From contig NZ_BSNK01000002.1 in NCBI RefSeq assembly GCF_030159955.1, positions 248,001-312,000 of the forward strand: a stretch of DNA of 64,000 nucleotides, written 5' to 3'. The notes below the pieces were generated by a model. It saw only the letters and a list, made by a program, of their open reading frames with translations. It was not told the DNA's origin and did not search any database. The stretch's first letter is position 1; every line of letters starts with the position of its first letter. The stretch is from Algimonas ampicilliniresistens. Lineage in GTDB: Bacteria; Pseudomonadota; Alphaproteobacteria; Caulobacterales; Maricaulaceae. Positions 1 through 8,182 of the stretch are shown in pieces. A program made the position numbers and the translations under genes.

Positions 1-9
1 TTTGCGAGT

Positions 10-909
10 CTATTCGGCATCCTTGCCTAGACCCAGCACACGGTCCGGATGCTGGCCATCAACATAGCCCATAAAGGCCGCGTGGATGTTATAACCCAGA
101 AGCTCACGCACACGTTTCGGCAGGTGTGCAGCTTTGTCTTTCGACACGGACAGCAACATATTTTCGAGGGGCCGCGCCCAACCCGGGCAATATTGCGGTG
201 TGATGATCAGGCGTGGCTTATCCGTCCGGTTTGCACCGCCCCGGTGAAATAAGGTTCCCTTGGCGATCATAAGCGAGCCCGATGGCATGATCGCTTTAAC
301 GACATCCGTTTCGACTCGGCTGGGGCGCGGCATGTCTGGACCCCAAAGATGGCTGCCGGGGATCAACTCAGTCGCGCCGTTCTCATCGGTCATGTCGTCA
401 ATCGCCCAGAAGGTGCTAACCCCATAAGCTGGACGAGGGCGCGGCACCATGATCTGCTCGTCATCAAAATGCCAGTCTTGCACCGTCTCGTCAGGTAAAA
501 GCTGGATCGCCAACATGGCAGAGAGAAGACAGGAGCGACCAAACTCACGTTCTACAAAGGCCATCGCCAGCGGATGCATAGCCAACGCCCCGAACACGTC
601 CGGGTCTTTGTCCACTAGCGCGTAAACCCGGTGAGACCGGAAACCCTCAAAATCGTTCCGGCCTGTTTTCGTGAAGTGAGGTTGTAAGGCTCGACGGATC
701 TTATCGACATCAGCACCGCTCAGAATATTTTCGACAATGACATAACCGTCCCGCTCATAGGCGGTCCAAAGGTCATCGAAGCTACGGTCGTTTAGATAGT
801 CAGCAAGATCAGGCGCACTAACGGGAGCCATATGCTGATCTTGTAGCGGCTTCAGCGCGTCTGCACCCGGTTCGGTCATGACCCGTTTTGTCTCAACTGC
901 AGTCCCCAT
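10..909 (-). CDS. Phytanoyl-CoA dioxygenase (PhyH) family protein
   Basis: This 299-residue protein is a probable non-haem Fe(II)/2-oxoglutarate oxygenase. The iron-binding triad is visible as H147-x-D149 (WHFDDEQ) and H222 (TLFHRGG). R233, in KPRLIITPQY, is placed to hold 2-oxoglutarate. The stretch NGATELIPGSH (177-187) is typical of PhyH proteins. There is no signal peptide, so it should be cytoplasmic. Its start lies inside the 3' end of the upstream cytochrome gene (17-bp overlap), which makes it the last gene of a three-gene operon. The substrate cannot be read from the sequence. The family also contains halogenases and hydroxylases, so the name covers the fold only. Confidence 0.85.
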   Translation of the reverse strand: MGTAVETKRVMTEPGADALKPLQDQHMAPVSAPDLADYLNDRSFDDLWTAYERDGYVIVENILSGADVDKIRRALQPHFTKTGRNDFEGFRSHRVYALVDKDPDVFGALAMHPLAMAFVEREFGRSCLLSAMLAIQLLPDETVQDWHFDDEQIMVPRPRPAYGVSTFWAIDDMTDENGATELIPGSHLWGPDMPRPSRVETDVVKAIMPSGSLMIAKGTLFHRGGANRTDKPRLIITPQYCPGWARPLENMLLSVSKDKAAHLPKRVRELLGYNIHAAFMGYVDGQHPDRVLGLGKDAE

Positions 910-1933
910 CCATGGCCGCGATCCACTCTCGGATCAGGGCAACGCCTTCATCATGGGCGATGCTGCGTCCGAGTTCAGGCATCATCGCGCCCGGATCGGT
1001 GCTGGCCATGCGGTAGGACAGGATGGACCCATCTGGATCACCCGGCACAATCGAAAATGTGTGGCCGCCCGTGCCCGACCCAGCGGCGATTGGTGGTTTG
1101 CAGCGACCTAGAACCAGATCCGATTGCGCTGAGAGTGACAGATCAAGCCCGGACGTATCCGCAGGGCCAACCGGATTGTGACAATGGGCGCAATTGGTAG
1201 CCAGATAGGACCGTGCCCGCACATCCAGTGACAACTCATCGTCGCGATAATCAGCTTGAGCCGTAAACGCGTCGGGCCGCATCACGCCTTCTACGACCAT
1301 TTTAGAGCGGTCACGGAATTGCGGCGCGATGGCTCCCAGTGGATGCAATGCCTTGGTGCTCATATCCGACGCGTGGCAACCCGCACATTGGTTCTCATTT
1401 GGGACAACATAGGCGAAGGGCATGCCTGACAGGGTCAGCGGCACGACGGCCCCCGTCCGCTTTAACCGCGCTTCGGTCTCGCCTTCATTCCAAACATAGC
1501 TGACCGGGTCCCACCCGCTATCCCGACGAACGAGCAAGCGGGTTTCGATCACGCGGTGAGTGGCGAGATTGATCGCATCCCCACCCGAGTCTTCTGAGCG
1601 CACCACACCGTCCGCATTTTCGGGATAGTAAAACGTCTTGGAGATGACTGTTCCAACGGGGAAGTCGAGGCTCCCGTCGGCCAATATGGGCGCGGCGTCA
1701 GGCGTGTAGACCGTCCGAAACTTGTGCGCGTAATCGGTGAAGAGCGGCGCGGAGACGTCATAGGCAACACTGCCGCCGCTAGTCACCAGATGCCCGCGAT
1801 CAAGGCTCACTACATTCCATTCTGCCAAGGTCAGCGGATTGCTCACCTCATGAAATATGATCTTGTCGGGCGCTTGCGAGCAAGCCGCAAGCCTAAAGGC
1901 TCCGATGGCCGCTATGAGCGCGAGACGTTTCAT
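893..1933 (-). CDS. Diheme c-type cytochrome lipoprotein, SO2930/TIGR03806-like
   Basis: This is a 346-residue exported protein with a lipobox ending at C18 (RLAACSQ). Two haem-attachment motifs are visible, CAGCH (183-187) and CAHCH (248-252). The architecture and spacing match the SO2930-type diheme cytochrome family, which occurs as a two-gene pair with a beta-helix protein. That partner lies immediately upstream with a 4-bp ATGA overlap. The function of the pair is not established; electron transfer coupled to an unknown periplasmic or surface substrate is inferred. An Arg inside the hydrophobic part of the signal (GAFRLAAC) is unusual. Confidence 0.85.
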   Translation of the reverse strand: MKRLALIAAIGAFRLAACSQAPDKIIFHEVSNPLTLAEWNVVSLDRGHLVTSGGSVAYDVSAPLFTDYAHKFRTVYTPDAAPILADGSLDFPVGTVISKTFYYPENADGVVRSEDSGGDAINLATHRVIETRLLVRRDSGWDPVSYVWNEGETEARLKRTGAVVPLTLSGMPFAYVVPNENQCAGCHASDMSTKALHPLGAIAPQFRDRSKMVVEGVMRPDAFTAQADYRDDELSLDVRARSYLATNCAHCHNPVGPADTSGLDLSLSAQSDLVLGRCKPPIAAGSGTGGHTFSIVPGDPDGSILSYRMASTDPGAMMPELGRSIAHDEGVALIREWIAAMDGDCS

Positions 1934-3123
1934 CCGTCCTTGAGCGTCACTTCGGCCAAACGCGGCAGTGTGCAGCGATGTGGTTCAGTCTCGACCCGCA
2001 TATTTTTGGAACCATTGGCGAGGTCCGCATTAAAGACCTCGGCTTCGGGCTCTTCAATACAGATCATCGGATCATCTTCGCCGCGAACAAAGCCGTCCCA
2101 AAGCACGTGCGGGAAGCGTCCGGTCAGGCCGAACTTCACAGTCTTGGCCGCTTTCAACTCCATCCCGTCCGGCTTATGGCCGCCGCCTGAGAGCGTATTA
2201 GAATGGACGTGGATGCGATCCGGATAGGGATCGAACGTGTCGGAGAAAGAGCTGTCCGCGAAGTTGCTGGAGTAGACTGAGGCAATAATGATGTTGGCCG
2301 TCCGGTTGTCGCGAATACGGTTTTCGAAAATCTCAACATCGTCATGACTGTTTACAACGACCCCTGAGCCCGCCGGAATGCTGGCCACGGGCGTACCGGG
2401 ATGGCCGAAATTGCCGCGGTCATTTTCGTAAACGTCATTATCATAGACGCGCACGCGCGCACCGGGCTGGGTTAACCCGGGCATGTTGAAAACAAGAATG
2501 CCGCCCGTATTATCCGTTGCGACATTACCGTAGACATCGGCGTCCTGCGTATTTTCAATCTCAATTCCGGCGACATTGCGTTCGGCACGGCTGTTGCGCA
2601 CGATCACGCCCTTACTCTGACCGACGTAAATCCCTGCATCTGACGCGCCAATTGCAACCACACCTTCGATCAGCACATTGGTCGTCTGTACCGGGTAAAG
2701 ACCGTAGGCACCGTTTTCGGTCTTCGCTTCACCCGTCCATTCGACGCGGACGCCGCGAATGGTCACACCGTCCGTATCATTGATCTTAATCGCGTCACCT
2801 TTGGCATCCTCAACTGCGAAATTCTCCAGCACGACATTGTCGCCTGTGATGAGCAGACCTTCAGCGCCTGCAATCTGCCCTTTGAAGGAAAGGATGGACT
2901 GATCCATGCCTTCACCGCGAATGGTCACGCCTTCTGCCGTTAATGACAGACCGCGATCAAGACTGTGTGTTCCAGCCGGAATGGTAATGACATCGCCCGG
3001 TTGCGCATCAAGCAGAGCCAGTTGCAACGTGTCCTGATACGCCGTGTCGGTGATAGCTTCTGGTTCAGCCTGCGAACAGGCCGCGAGACAGAGCGCCGTT
3101 CCCACGATAAGATATTTACGCAT
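1930..3123 (-). CDS. Parallel beta-helix repeat lipoprotein, TIGR03805-like
   Basis: This is a 397-residue exported lipoprotein (MRKYLIVGTALCLAACSQ, acylated Cys about residue 16). The body is a right-handed parallel beta-helix, with repeated turns such as GVTIRGEGMD, NVVLENFAVEDA and GVIVRNSRAERN, resembling the pectate-lyase/CASH fold. A longer reading starting at 3303 is possible. I chose the ATG at 3123 because it has a strong ribosome site (GGAGG about 7 bases upstream) and gives a clean lipoprotein signal. It is the first gene of an operon with the diheme cytochrome and the PhyH protein. Known members always pair with that cytochrome, and their function is unknown. Confidence 0.85.
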   Translation of the reverse strand: MRKYLIVGTALCLAACSQAEPEAITDTAYQDTLQLALLDAQPGDVITIPAGTHSLDRGLSLTAEGVTIRGEGMDQSILSFKGQIAGAEGLLITGDNVVLENFAVEDAKGDAIKINDTDGVTIRGVRVEWTGEAKTENGAYGLYPVQTTNVLIEGVVAIGASDAGIYVGQSKGVIVRNSRAERNVAGIEIENTQDADVYGNVATDNTGGILVFNMPGLTQPGARVRVYDNDVYENDRGNFGHPGTPVASIPAGSGVVVNSHDDVEIFENRIRDNRTANIIIASVYSSNFADSSFSDTFDPYPDRIHVHSNTLSGGGHKPDGMELKAAKTVKFGLTGRFPHVLWDGFVRGEDDPMICIEEPEAEVFNADLANGSKNMRVETEPHRCTLPRLAEVTLKDG

Positions 3124-3886
3124 GATTGATCCTCCCCCCAATGATAATGAAGCGAAGCCCGCCAAGGTCAAGAGAGAGGCCGCATCATCTGCGGGCGGAT
3201 ATAAGCAACGCTGGCAGCGTATCTTGGCACGCTCAACTATTGGAGCGGGCGTCCTATTCCTCGCGGTGCATGCACTCGGACTTACCTTTGCTGTCATGCC
3301 CATTCAGGGCACGCTCAACATGATGATGCGGCCCGACGGGACGAAACTGCGACACGACTGGGTGCCCTTGGAGCAAATCTCACCCCATCTGGTGCGCGCA
3401 GTGATCGCAGCGGAAGATTCGCGGTTTTGTGAGCATGGCGGGATTGATTTTGACGCGCTGGAAGAGGCGATCGAAGATAATCAAGCGGGCGGACGGCTGC
3501 GTGGCGGCTCAACCTTGACGCAGCAAACCGCCAAGAATGTATTTCTCTGGAATGGCGGCGGCTATGCCCGAAAAGCGGCAGAGGCGTGGCTCGCCCTTTA
3601 TATCGACAGTATCTGGACCAAACGCCGGACGATGGAAGTCTACCTGAACATTGCCGAATGGGGCGACGGCATTTTTGGGGCAGAAGCCGCAGCCCAGTTG
3701 CGTTTTGGCAAATCAGCAGCGGACTTGTCCCGCGAGGATGCCGCGCTGCTCGCTGCCGTGTTGCCGAGCCCGAACAAATGGCGCGTCAATCCGCCGGGCG
3801 CTTATGTGCGGGGCCGCGCAAATACGCTGACGCAGCGCGCCCAGGTTGTCGAGAATGAGGGCTTAGATCGCTGCGTTTTAAAGTAA
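3122..3886 (+). CDS. mtgA: Monofunctional biosynthetic peptidoglycan transglycosylase
   Basis: This 254-residue GT51 enzyme polymerises lipid II into glycan strands at the periplasmic face of the inner membrane. A cytoplasmic tail is followed by one transmembrane anchor (about 36-60). The catalytic motif is EDSRFCEHGG with E98 as the catalytic Glu, followed by GGSTLTQQTAKN (128-139) and KRRTMEVYLNIAEWG. The C-terminal part AALLAAVLPSPNKWRVNPP is also typical. There is no transpeptidase domain, as expected for MtgA. The ATG at 3122 is the first in-frame start that keeps the anchor without running far into the divergent gene. It overlaps the divergent start codon in a single CATG. The ribosome site is weak, so a later TTG start is an alternative. 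Confidence 0.9.
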   Translation: MIDPPPNDNEAKPAKVKREAASSAGGYKQRWQRILARSTIGAGVLFLAVHALGLTFAVMPIQGTLNMMMRPDGTKLRHDWVPLEQISPHLVRAVIAAEDSRFCEHGGIDFDALEEAIEDNQAGGRLRGGSTLTQQTAKNVFLWNGGGYARKAAEAWLALYIDSIWTKRRTMEVYLNIAEWGDGIFGAEAAAQLRFGKSAADLSREDAALLAAVLPSPNKWRVNPPGAYVRGRANTLTQRAQVVENEGLDRCVLK

Positions 3887-3901
3887 CAGGCGCGAGCCAA
3901 G

Positions 3902-5098
3902 CTAGCTCAAGACGCTCAGCAACGCGTCAGCGACGCCGGGAATGTTGCTCGCATTGGCCCCAGCAATATTTATGCGGCCCGAATTGGTCATATAGATCGC
4001 ATGATCTTCGCGCAGACGGATGGCCTGATCTTTAGTCACGGGCAACATGGAAAACATACCGTTTTGGGCGACCACGGCCCGCGCTATGGCTTCGCCGCCT
4101 TGCACATTGAGCGCTTCTGACAAGAGCTGTCTCAGACCATTAATACGCTCCCGCATTTCGGTCAGCTCGTCCATCCACATCCGTTTCAAATCGCCATTGC
4201 CCAGAATTCGTTCGACAATCTGCGCGCCGTGATCGGGCGGCATAGAGATCAGTGTCCGTTGAATCGCTCCAAGCCGGGATTGAATAACAACCGCCTCATC
4301 TGGATTGTTGCAAACGACGGCCAGCAAGCCGACCCGCTCTTTATAGAGGCCGTAATTTTTAGATGCTGATACGGTAAATAGGCTTTCTGCACAGTCCCGA
4401 ACCACTAGCCGCAATCCGTAACCATCATCTTCAATCCCGCGACCCAGGCCCAGATAGGCCAGATCAATGAAAGGAACGAGCCCGCGCTCATTCATAAACG
4501 GTACCAATCGGTCCCATTCCGCATGCGACAGGTCCGCCCCCGTCGGGTTGTGGCAACAGCCATGCAGCAGGACGAGATCGCCGGGCTTGGCGTTGGCATC
4601 CAGATGCGCCAGCATATCGTCGAAATCGACGCCGAGCGTGTCGCGATTATAATAAGGATAGTTCTGTAGCTTTAGTCCGGTCGAACCGATGAGCGGAATA
4701 TGGTTGGCCCATGTCGGAGTTGAGACCCAGACCGTTGCGTCCGGTGCAGCCGCTTGGACAAGCTGTGCGCCAAGACGCAGCGCGCCCGATCCGCCCGCCG
4801 CCTGCGACGAGGCAATACGACCGCTGCCTAGCACCGGGTGATCGGTCCCAAGAACCAGTTCGAGCATGGTTTCGCGAAACCCGACGCGCCCTGTCGTGCC
4901 GACATAGGTTTTGGTTTTCTCCTCGCCGAAAATGATTTCTTCAGCCGTCTTGACCGCCCGCATAATCGGAACCGTTCCGGCAGCGTCCTTATAGACACCA
5001 ACGCCGAGATCGACCTTGTCCGTGCGCGTGTCCGCTTTGCATTGCTGCATCAAAGCCATGATAGCGTCAGGTGGAAGGGAATCGAGACGGTCAAACAT
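3902..5098 (-). CDS. Aromatic/aspartate amino acid aminotransferase (class I)
   Basis: This 398-residue PLP enzyme belongs to the aspartate/aromatic aminotransferase group (AspC/TyrB type). The PLP lysine is K247 in SASKNYG. The cofactor-binding HNPTG is at 183-187, D212 should contact the pyridine nitrogen, and R375 (SGRINIAG) should bind the substrate alpha-carboxylate. Length and motif spacing fit the family. It is cytoplasmic and probably interconverts glutamate with oxaloacetate or aromatic 2-oxo acids; which of these cannot be decided here. It stands alone, tail-to-tail with mtgA. Confidence 0.9.
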   Translation of the reverse strand: MFDRLDSLPPDAIMALMQQCKADTRTDKVDLGVGVYKDAAGTVPIMRAVKTAEEIIFGEEKTKTYVGTTGRVGFRETMLELVLGTDHPVLGSGRIASSQAAGGSGALRLGAQLVQAAAPDATVWVSTPTWANHIPLIGSTGLKLQNYPYYNRDTLGVDFDDMLAHLDANAKPGDLVLLHGCCHNPTGADLSHAEWDRLVPFMNERGLVPFIDLAYLGLGRGIEDDGYGLRLVVRDCAESLFTVSASKNYGLYKERVGLLAVVCNNPDEAVVIQSRLGAIQRTLISMPPDHGAQIVERILGNGDLKRMWMDELTEMRERINGLRQLLSEALNVQGGEAIARAVVAQNGMFSMLPVTKDQAIRLREDHAIYMTNSGRINIAGANASNIPGVADALLSVLS

Positions 5099-5193
5099 AG
5101 GGGCGCTCTAGCCCAATCCGTCGCAGCCAACCAGTAGGGTTCGAATCCAAATTTATGGTTTCACTAGACATGCCCGTCGGTTAGCGCGGAGCT

Positions 5194-6501
5194 ATGCAAA
5201 AAACGGCGCAACATATTCTTCTGTCTATCCTGATCGGGGTAAATCTGTCGGCCTGTCGCTCGGACACATCCGACTCGGACGATACGTCCGCCCCCACGAC
5301 CGAAACCGCATTCGATGCCGCGTCTGTTTGGGCCACACTTCGAAACGACTTTGATCTTTTCTATGCCTATCGCGACGATCGTGGCTTTGATGCCGATGCC
5401 TATCTCGACAGAGTTGGGACGCTGGTTAGCGCGGCGCCAGACCGCGCCACCTTCCGCCGTCAACTGCACCGCGCCACATACGCATTTACCGATCCGCATC
5501 TCGGCTTCGGACCTGCAGAGGATGGCGATTTTAATATTATCCCAACTTCATCCGACTTGCAGATCGATCACCGCGCGGGACAATATTACGTCGCCGATGT
5601 GCGAAGCGACTCCGCCGCCTATGAGGCCGGCATTCGACCCGGTTGGATTTTAAATACTGCCGATGAGCGACCCATTCAGGATCTCGCCGCCGCTGTGTTT
5701 ACGGATTTGATCGACACCCCATCTGACGCGCAGTTAGATTATGCCGGGACGCTCTTGGCAAATGGACGGCGCGTTGGAGATCGGTCGCTAGTATTTCTAA
5801 CCCCGGAAGGCGAAACGCAGCGGCTAGACCTCGCCAATCCAAGAGAGCAAGCGCGGGCTGTCATGGCCCGTCCGGCTATTGAAACACAGCGTATCGCGAC
5901 CCCAGACGGATCTATGATCGCGGTAATACGGATCAATAATCGGCTCGGCGACAATGATCTCATCACCGGGTTCGACGCTGCTATGGCCGAGGTGATGGAA
6001 GCCGATGGACTGATCCTCGACCTTCGAAATACGCCGAGCGGTGGAAATTCAGAAGTAGGCCGTTCCATCATGGGACATTTCACCGATAGAGTGCGGCCCT
6101 TTCAAATCCATACGATCCCGTCTCTTGAACGGGAATTCACCGTCCCGCGCCGTTTCGTCGAACAGGTCACTCCGCGCAGTCCCAACTTTGACCCGTTCCG
6201 GACCGTTGTCCTAGGCGGGCATTGGACTGGCAGTATGGGCGAAGGCATTGTTATTGGGATGGACGCGCTGGGCGTGCATAGCATCGCGTCCGATATGGGC
6301 GATCTGCTGGGCGCAATGAGCAACTTTTCCTTTGCGGACCAGACGATCACTCTGTCAATTCCGACCGAAGCTCTATTCCATGTTGACGGTACGCCGCGTG
6401 AGGATTTCGTGGCTGACCAATCTCTCACTTCTGCCGACAGCGATGAAAATGCAGGCGATCCGGCTTTGGAGGCCGCCTTGATCTATCTTCGTGATCAATA
6501 G
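5194..6501 (+). CDS. S41-family (tail-specific/C-terminal processing) peptidase lipoprotein
   Basis: This 435-residue protein has a lipobox at C21 (VNLSACRS) and an acidic, Asp/Ser-rich linker after it. A PDZ-like segment (about 130-175; VADVRSDSAAYEAGIRPG) is followed by the S41 peptidase core. The core shows GLILDLRNTPSGGN (272-285) and the nucleophile motif WTGSMGEG with S347. It probably acts as a membrane-anchored periplasmic serine protease. The residues after the nucleophile differ slightly from the usual SAAE, so activity is likely but not certain. A GGAG lies very close to the ATG. No operon partner is evident. Confidence 0.85.
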   Translation: MQKTAQHILLSILIGVNLSACRSDTSDSDDTSAPTTETAFDAASVWATLRNDFDLFYAYRDDRGFDADAYLDRVGTLVSAAPDRATFRRQLHRATYAFTDPHLGFGPAEDGDFNIIPTSSDLQIDHRAGQYYVADVRSDSAAYEAGIRPGWILNTADERPIQDLAAAVFTDLIDTPSDAQLDYAGTLLANGRRVGDRSLVFLTPEGETQRLDLANPREQARAVMARPAIETQRIATPDGSMIAVIRINNRLGDNDLITGFDAAMAEVMEADGLILDLRNTPSGGNSEVGRSIMGHFTDRVRPFQIHTIPSLEREFTVPRRFVEQVTPRSPNFDPFRTVVLGGHWTGSMGEGIVIGMDALGVHSIASDMGDLLGAMSNFSFADQTITLSIPTEALFHVDGTPREDFVADQSLTSADSDENAGDPALEAALIYLRDQ

Positions 6502-6623
6502 CGCCGCCCGACCCTAGCCAGAATCGACATTAGCCCTTGGCGTGTCGTCGGGCATGCGGCAAGTGAACGTCTAGACGACGCGTGCCATCAACCGGCCGCG
6601 AGGGGAGACATCCAGGGGATATA

Positions 6624-8105
6624 ATGGAAACTTTCGCCAGCTTAATGGAAACCTTTAACGGAATTGTCTGGGGTCCCCCCATGATGATCTTGTTATTAGG
6701 AACCGGCTTATTCCTGACGATCGGGATGCGATTCCGGTCGATCACAAAGATCATTTACGGTTTCAGTCAACTGTTCAGGAAACGCGGCGCAAACACTGAC
6801 GATGGTGATGTGTCGCCGTTCGCGGCTTTGATGATGGCCCTGTCGTCCACCGTTGGGACGGGCAACATTGCCGGTGTCGCGGCCGCAATCGCCATTGGCG
6901 GACCGGGTGCGGTCTTCTGGATGTGGGTGACGGCGATCCTCGGCACTGCAACCAAATATTCCGAAGGTGTGCTTGCGGTGCGGTATCGCGAAATCGATGC
7001 CAACGGGAACCGCGTTGGTGGACCGATGTATTATATCAAAAACGGCCTCGGCCCGAAGTGGCTGTGGCTGGCGGGGGCCTTCGCCTTGTTTGGCATGATC
7101 GGCGCGCTTTCAACCGGCAACGCCGTCCAAGCCAACTCCATCGCTGATGCGCTGCAAAGCCAATATAGTTTCGATCCGCGTTGGGTGGCTGTGGTCCTCT
7201 CGCTCCTCGTTGGGGGCGTCATTTTTGGCGGTATCACGCGGATCGGCGCTGTCGCCTCCCGCCTCGTACCGTTCATGGCCGTGCTATATATCTCTGCCGC
7301 TCTAATCGTTATCCTTGCTAATTTCGGCAATGTTCCTGCCGCCTTTGGCCTAATCTTCAAAGGGGCTTTCGGCGCACAGGAAGCCGGAACGGGCATCACG
7401 ATCGGCCTGATGATGTTGGCCATGCAAAAGGGTATCGCCCGCGGCCTATTTTCTAACGAGGCCGGACAGGGATCCGCCCCTATCGCCCATGCGGCAGCGC
7501 AGAATAATGACCCTGTCAATCAGGGCATGATCGCCATGCTCGGCACGGTGATCGACACATTGATCATCTGCACGCTGACAGCCTTGGTTATCCTGACGTC
7601 CGGCGTGGTCGGCGCGGACTGTCTGGCCAGCCCAGCCATCTTGGAAATCCTTGAAAGCGGCTCAACTCCAGCAGGATGTGAGATTGGTGTTCCGCTAACT
7701 GCGGCCGCATTTGAATCAACACTGGTCGGGTTTGGCGCGCATATCGTGACGATCAGCCTGTGTATCTTCGCCTTCACCACCATTATCGGCTGGTCCTATT
7801 ATGGTGAGCGGTGCACGGCTTTTCTGTTCAAAGAAAAATCTATTCCTGTCTTCCGCGTCTTCTGGGTGGTCGCCGTATTTGCGTCGACCTTCGCACTGGC
7901 GTTTGAAACCGGTGAAGACAATATGGTGGTCGCTACCTTCTGGCTCATCGCGGATAGTTTGACAGGGCTGATGGCTCTACCCAATCTGATTGGCTTAGCC
8001 TTGCTCTCACCAATCGTCTTCAAGCTGACGAAAGATTATTTCGACAAGCTGAAGGAAGCCAATGACGGTTTGATTGATCAGGACGACCTGCCGCGCGGCA
8101 GCTAA
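6624..8105 (+). CDS. Sodium:alanine/glycine symporter, AGCS family
   Basis: This is a 493-residue inner-membrane protein with about ten or eleven hydrophobic segments. Family signatures are clear: GTGNIAGVAAAIAIGGPGA followed by FWMWV, the GGPMYYI block, and GIARGLFSNEAGQGSAPIAH. AGCS proteins import alanine or glycine with Na+. I placed the start at the ATG at 6624 because AGGGG sits five bases upstream; an in-frame ATG 42 bases earlier lacks this. The gene is single and ends at a strong intrinsic terminator. Confidence 0.93.
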   Translation: METFASLMETFNGIVWGPPMMILLLGTGLFLTIGMRFRSITKIIYGFSQLFRKRGANTDDGDVSPFAALMMALSSTVGTGNIAGVAAAIAIGGPGAVFWMWVTAILGTATKYSEGVLAVRYREIDANGNRVGGPMYYIKNGLGPKWLWLAGAFALFGMIGALSTGNAVQANSIADALQSQYSFDPRWVAVVLSLLVGGVIFGGITRIGAVASRLVPFMAVLYISAALIVILANFGNVPAAFGLIFKGAFGAQEAGTGITIGLMMLAMQKGIARGLFSNEAGQGSAPIAHAAAQNNDPVNQGMIAMLGTVIDTLIICTLTALVILTSGVVGADCLASPAILEILESGSTPAGCEIGVPLTAAAFESTLVGFGAHIVTISLCIFAFTTIIGWSYYGERCTAFLFKEKSIPVFRVFWVVAVFASTFALAFETGEDNMVVATFWLIADSLTGLMALPNLIGLALLSPIVFKLTKDYFDKLKEANDGLIDQDDLPRGS

Positions 8106-8123
8106 GATCCACACCCAATCCAT

Positions 8124-8156
8124 GAAAAAGCCCGCCTCACTGAGGCGGGCTTTTTT
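8124..8156 (+). terminator. Intrinsic terminator of the AGCS symporter gene
   Basis: A ten-base GC-rich stem (AGCCCGCCTC pairing with GAGGCGGGCT) with a three-base loop is followed by a run of six T. It lies about 25 bases after the symporter stop codon. Because A's precede the stem, it could also work on the opposite strand for the convergent gene. Confidence 0.9.
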
Positions 8157-8182
8157 GATGCCGTTACATCAGGACGCTATCG

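Noticed and set aside
5136-5147. GGTTCGAATCC, the T-loop consensus of tRNA, upstream of the aminotransferase gene
   Set aside because: The flanking bases do not form a T stem, and no acceptor, D or anticodon arms can be built around it; most of the upstream sequence is coding.
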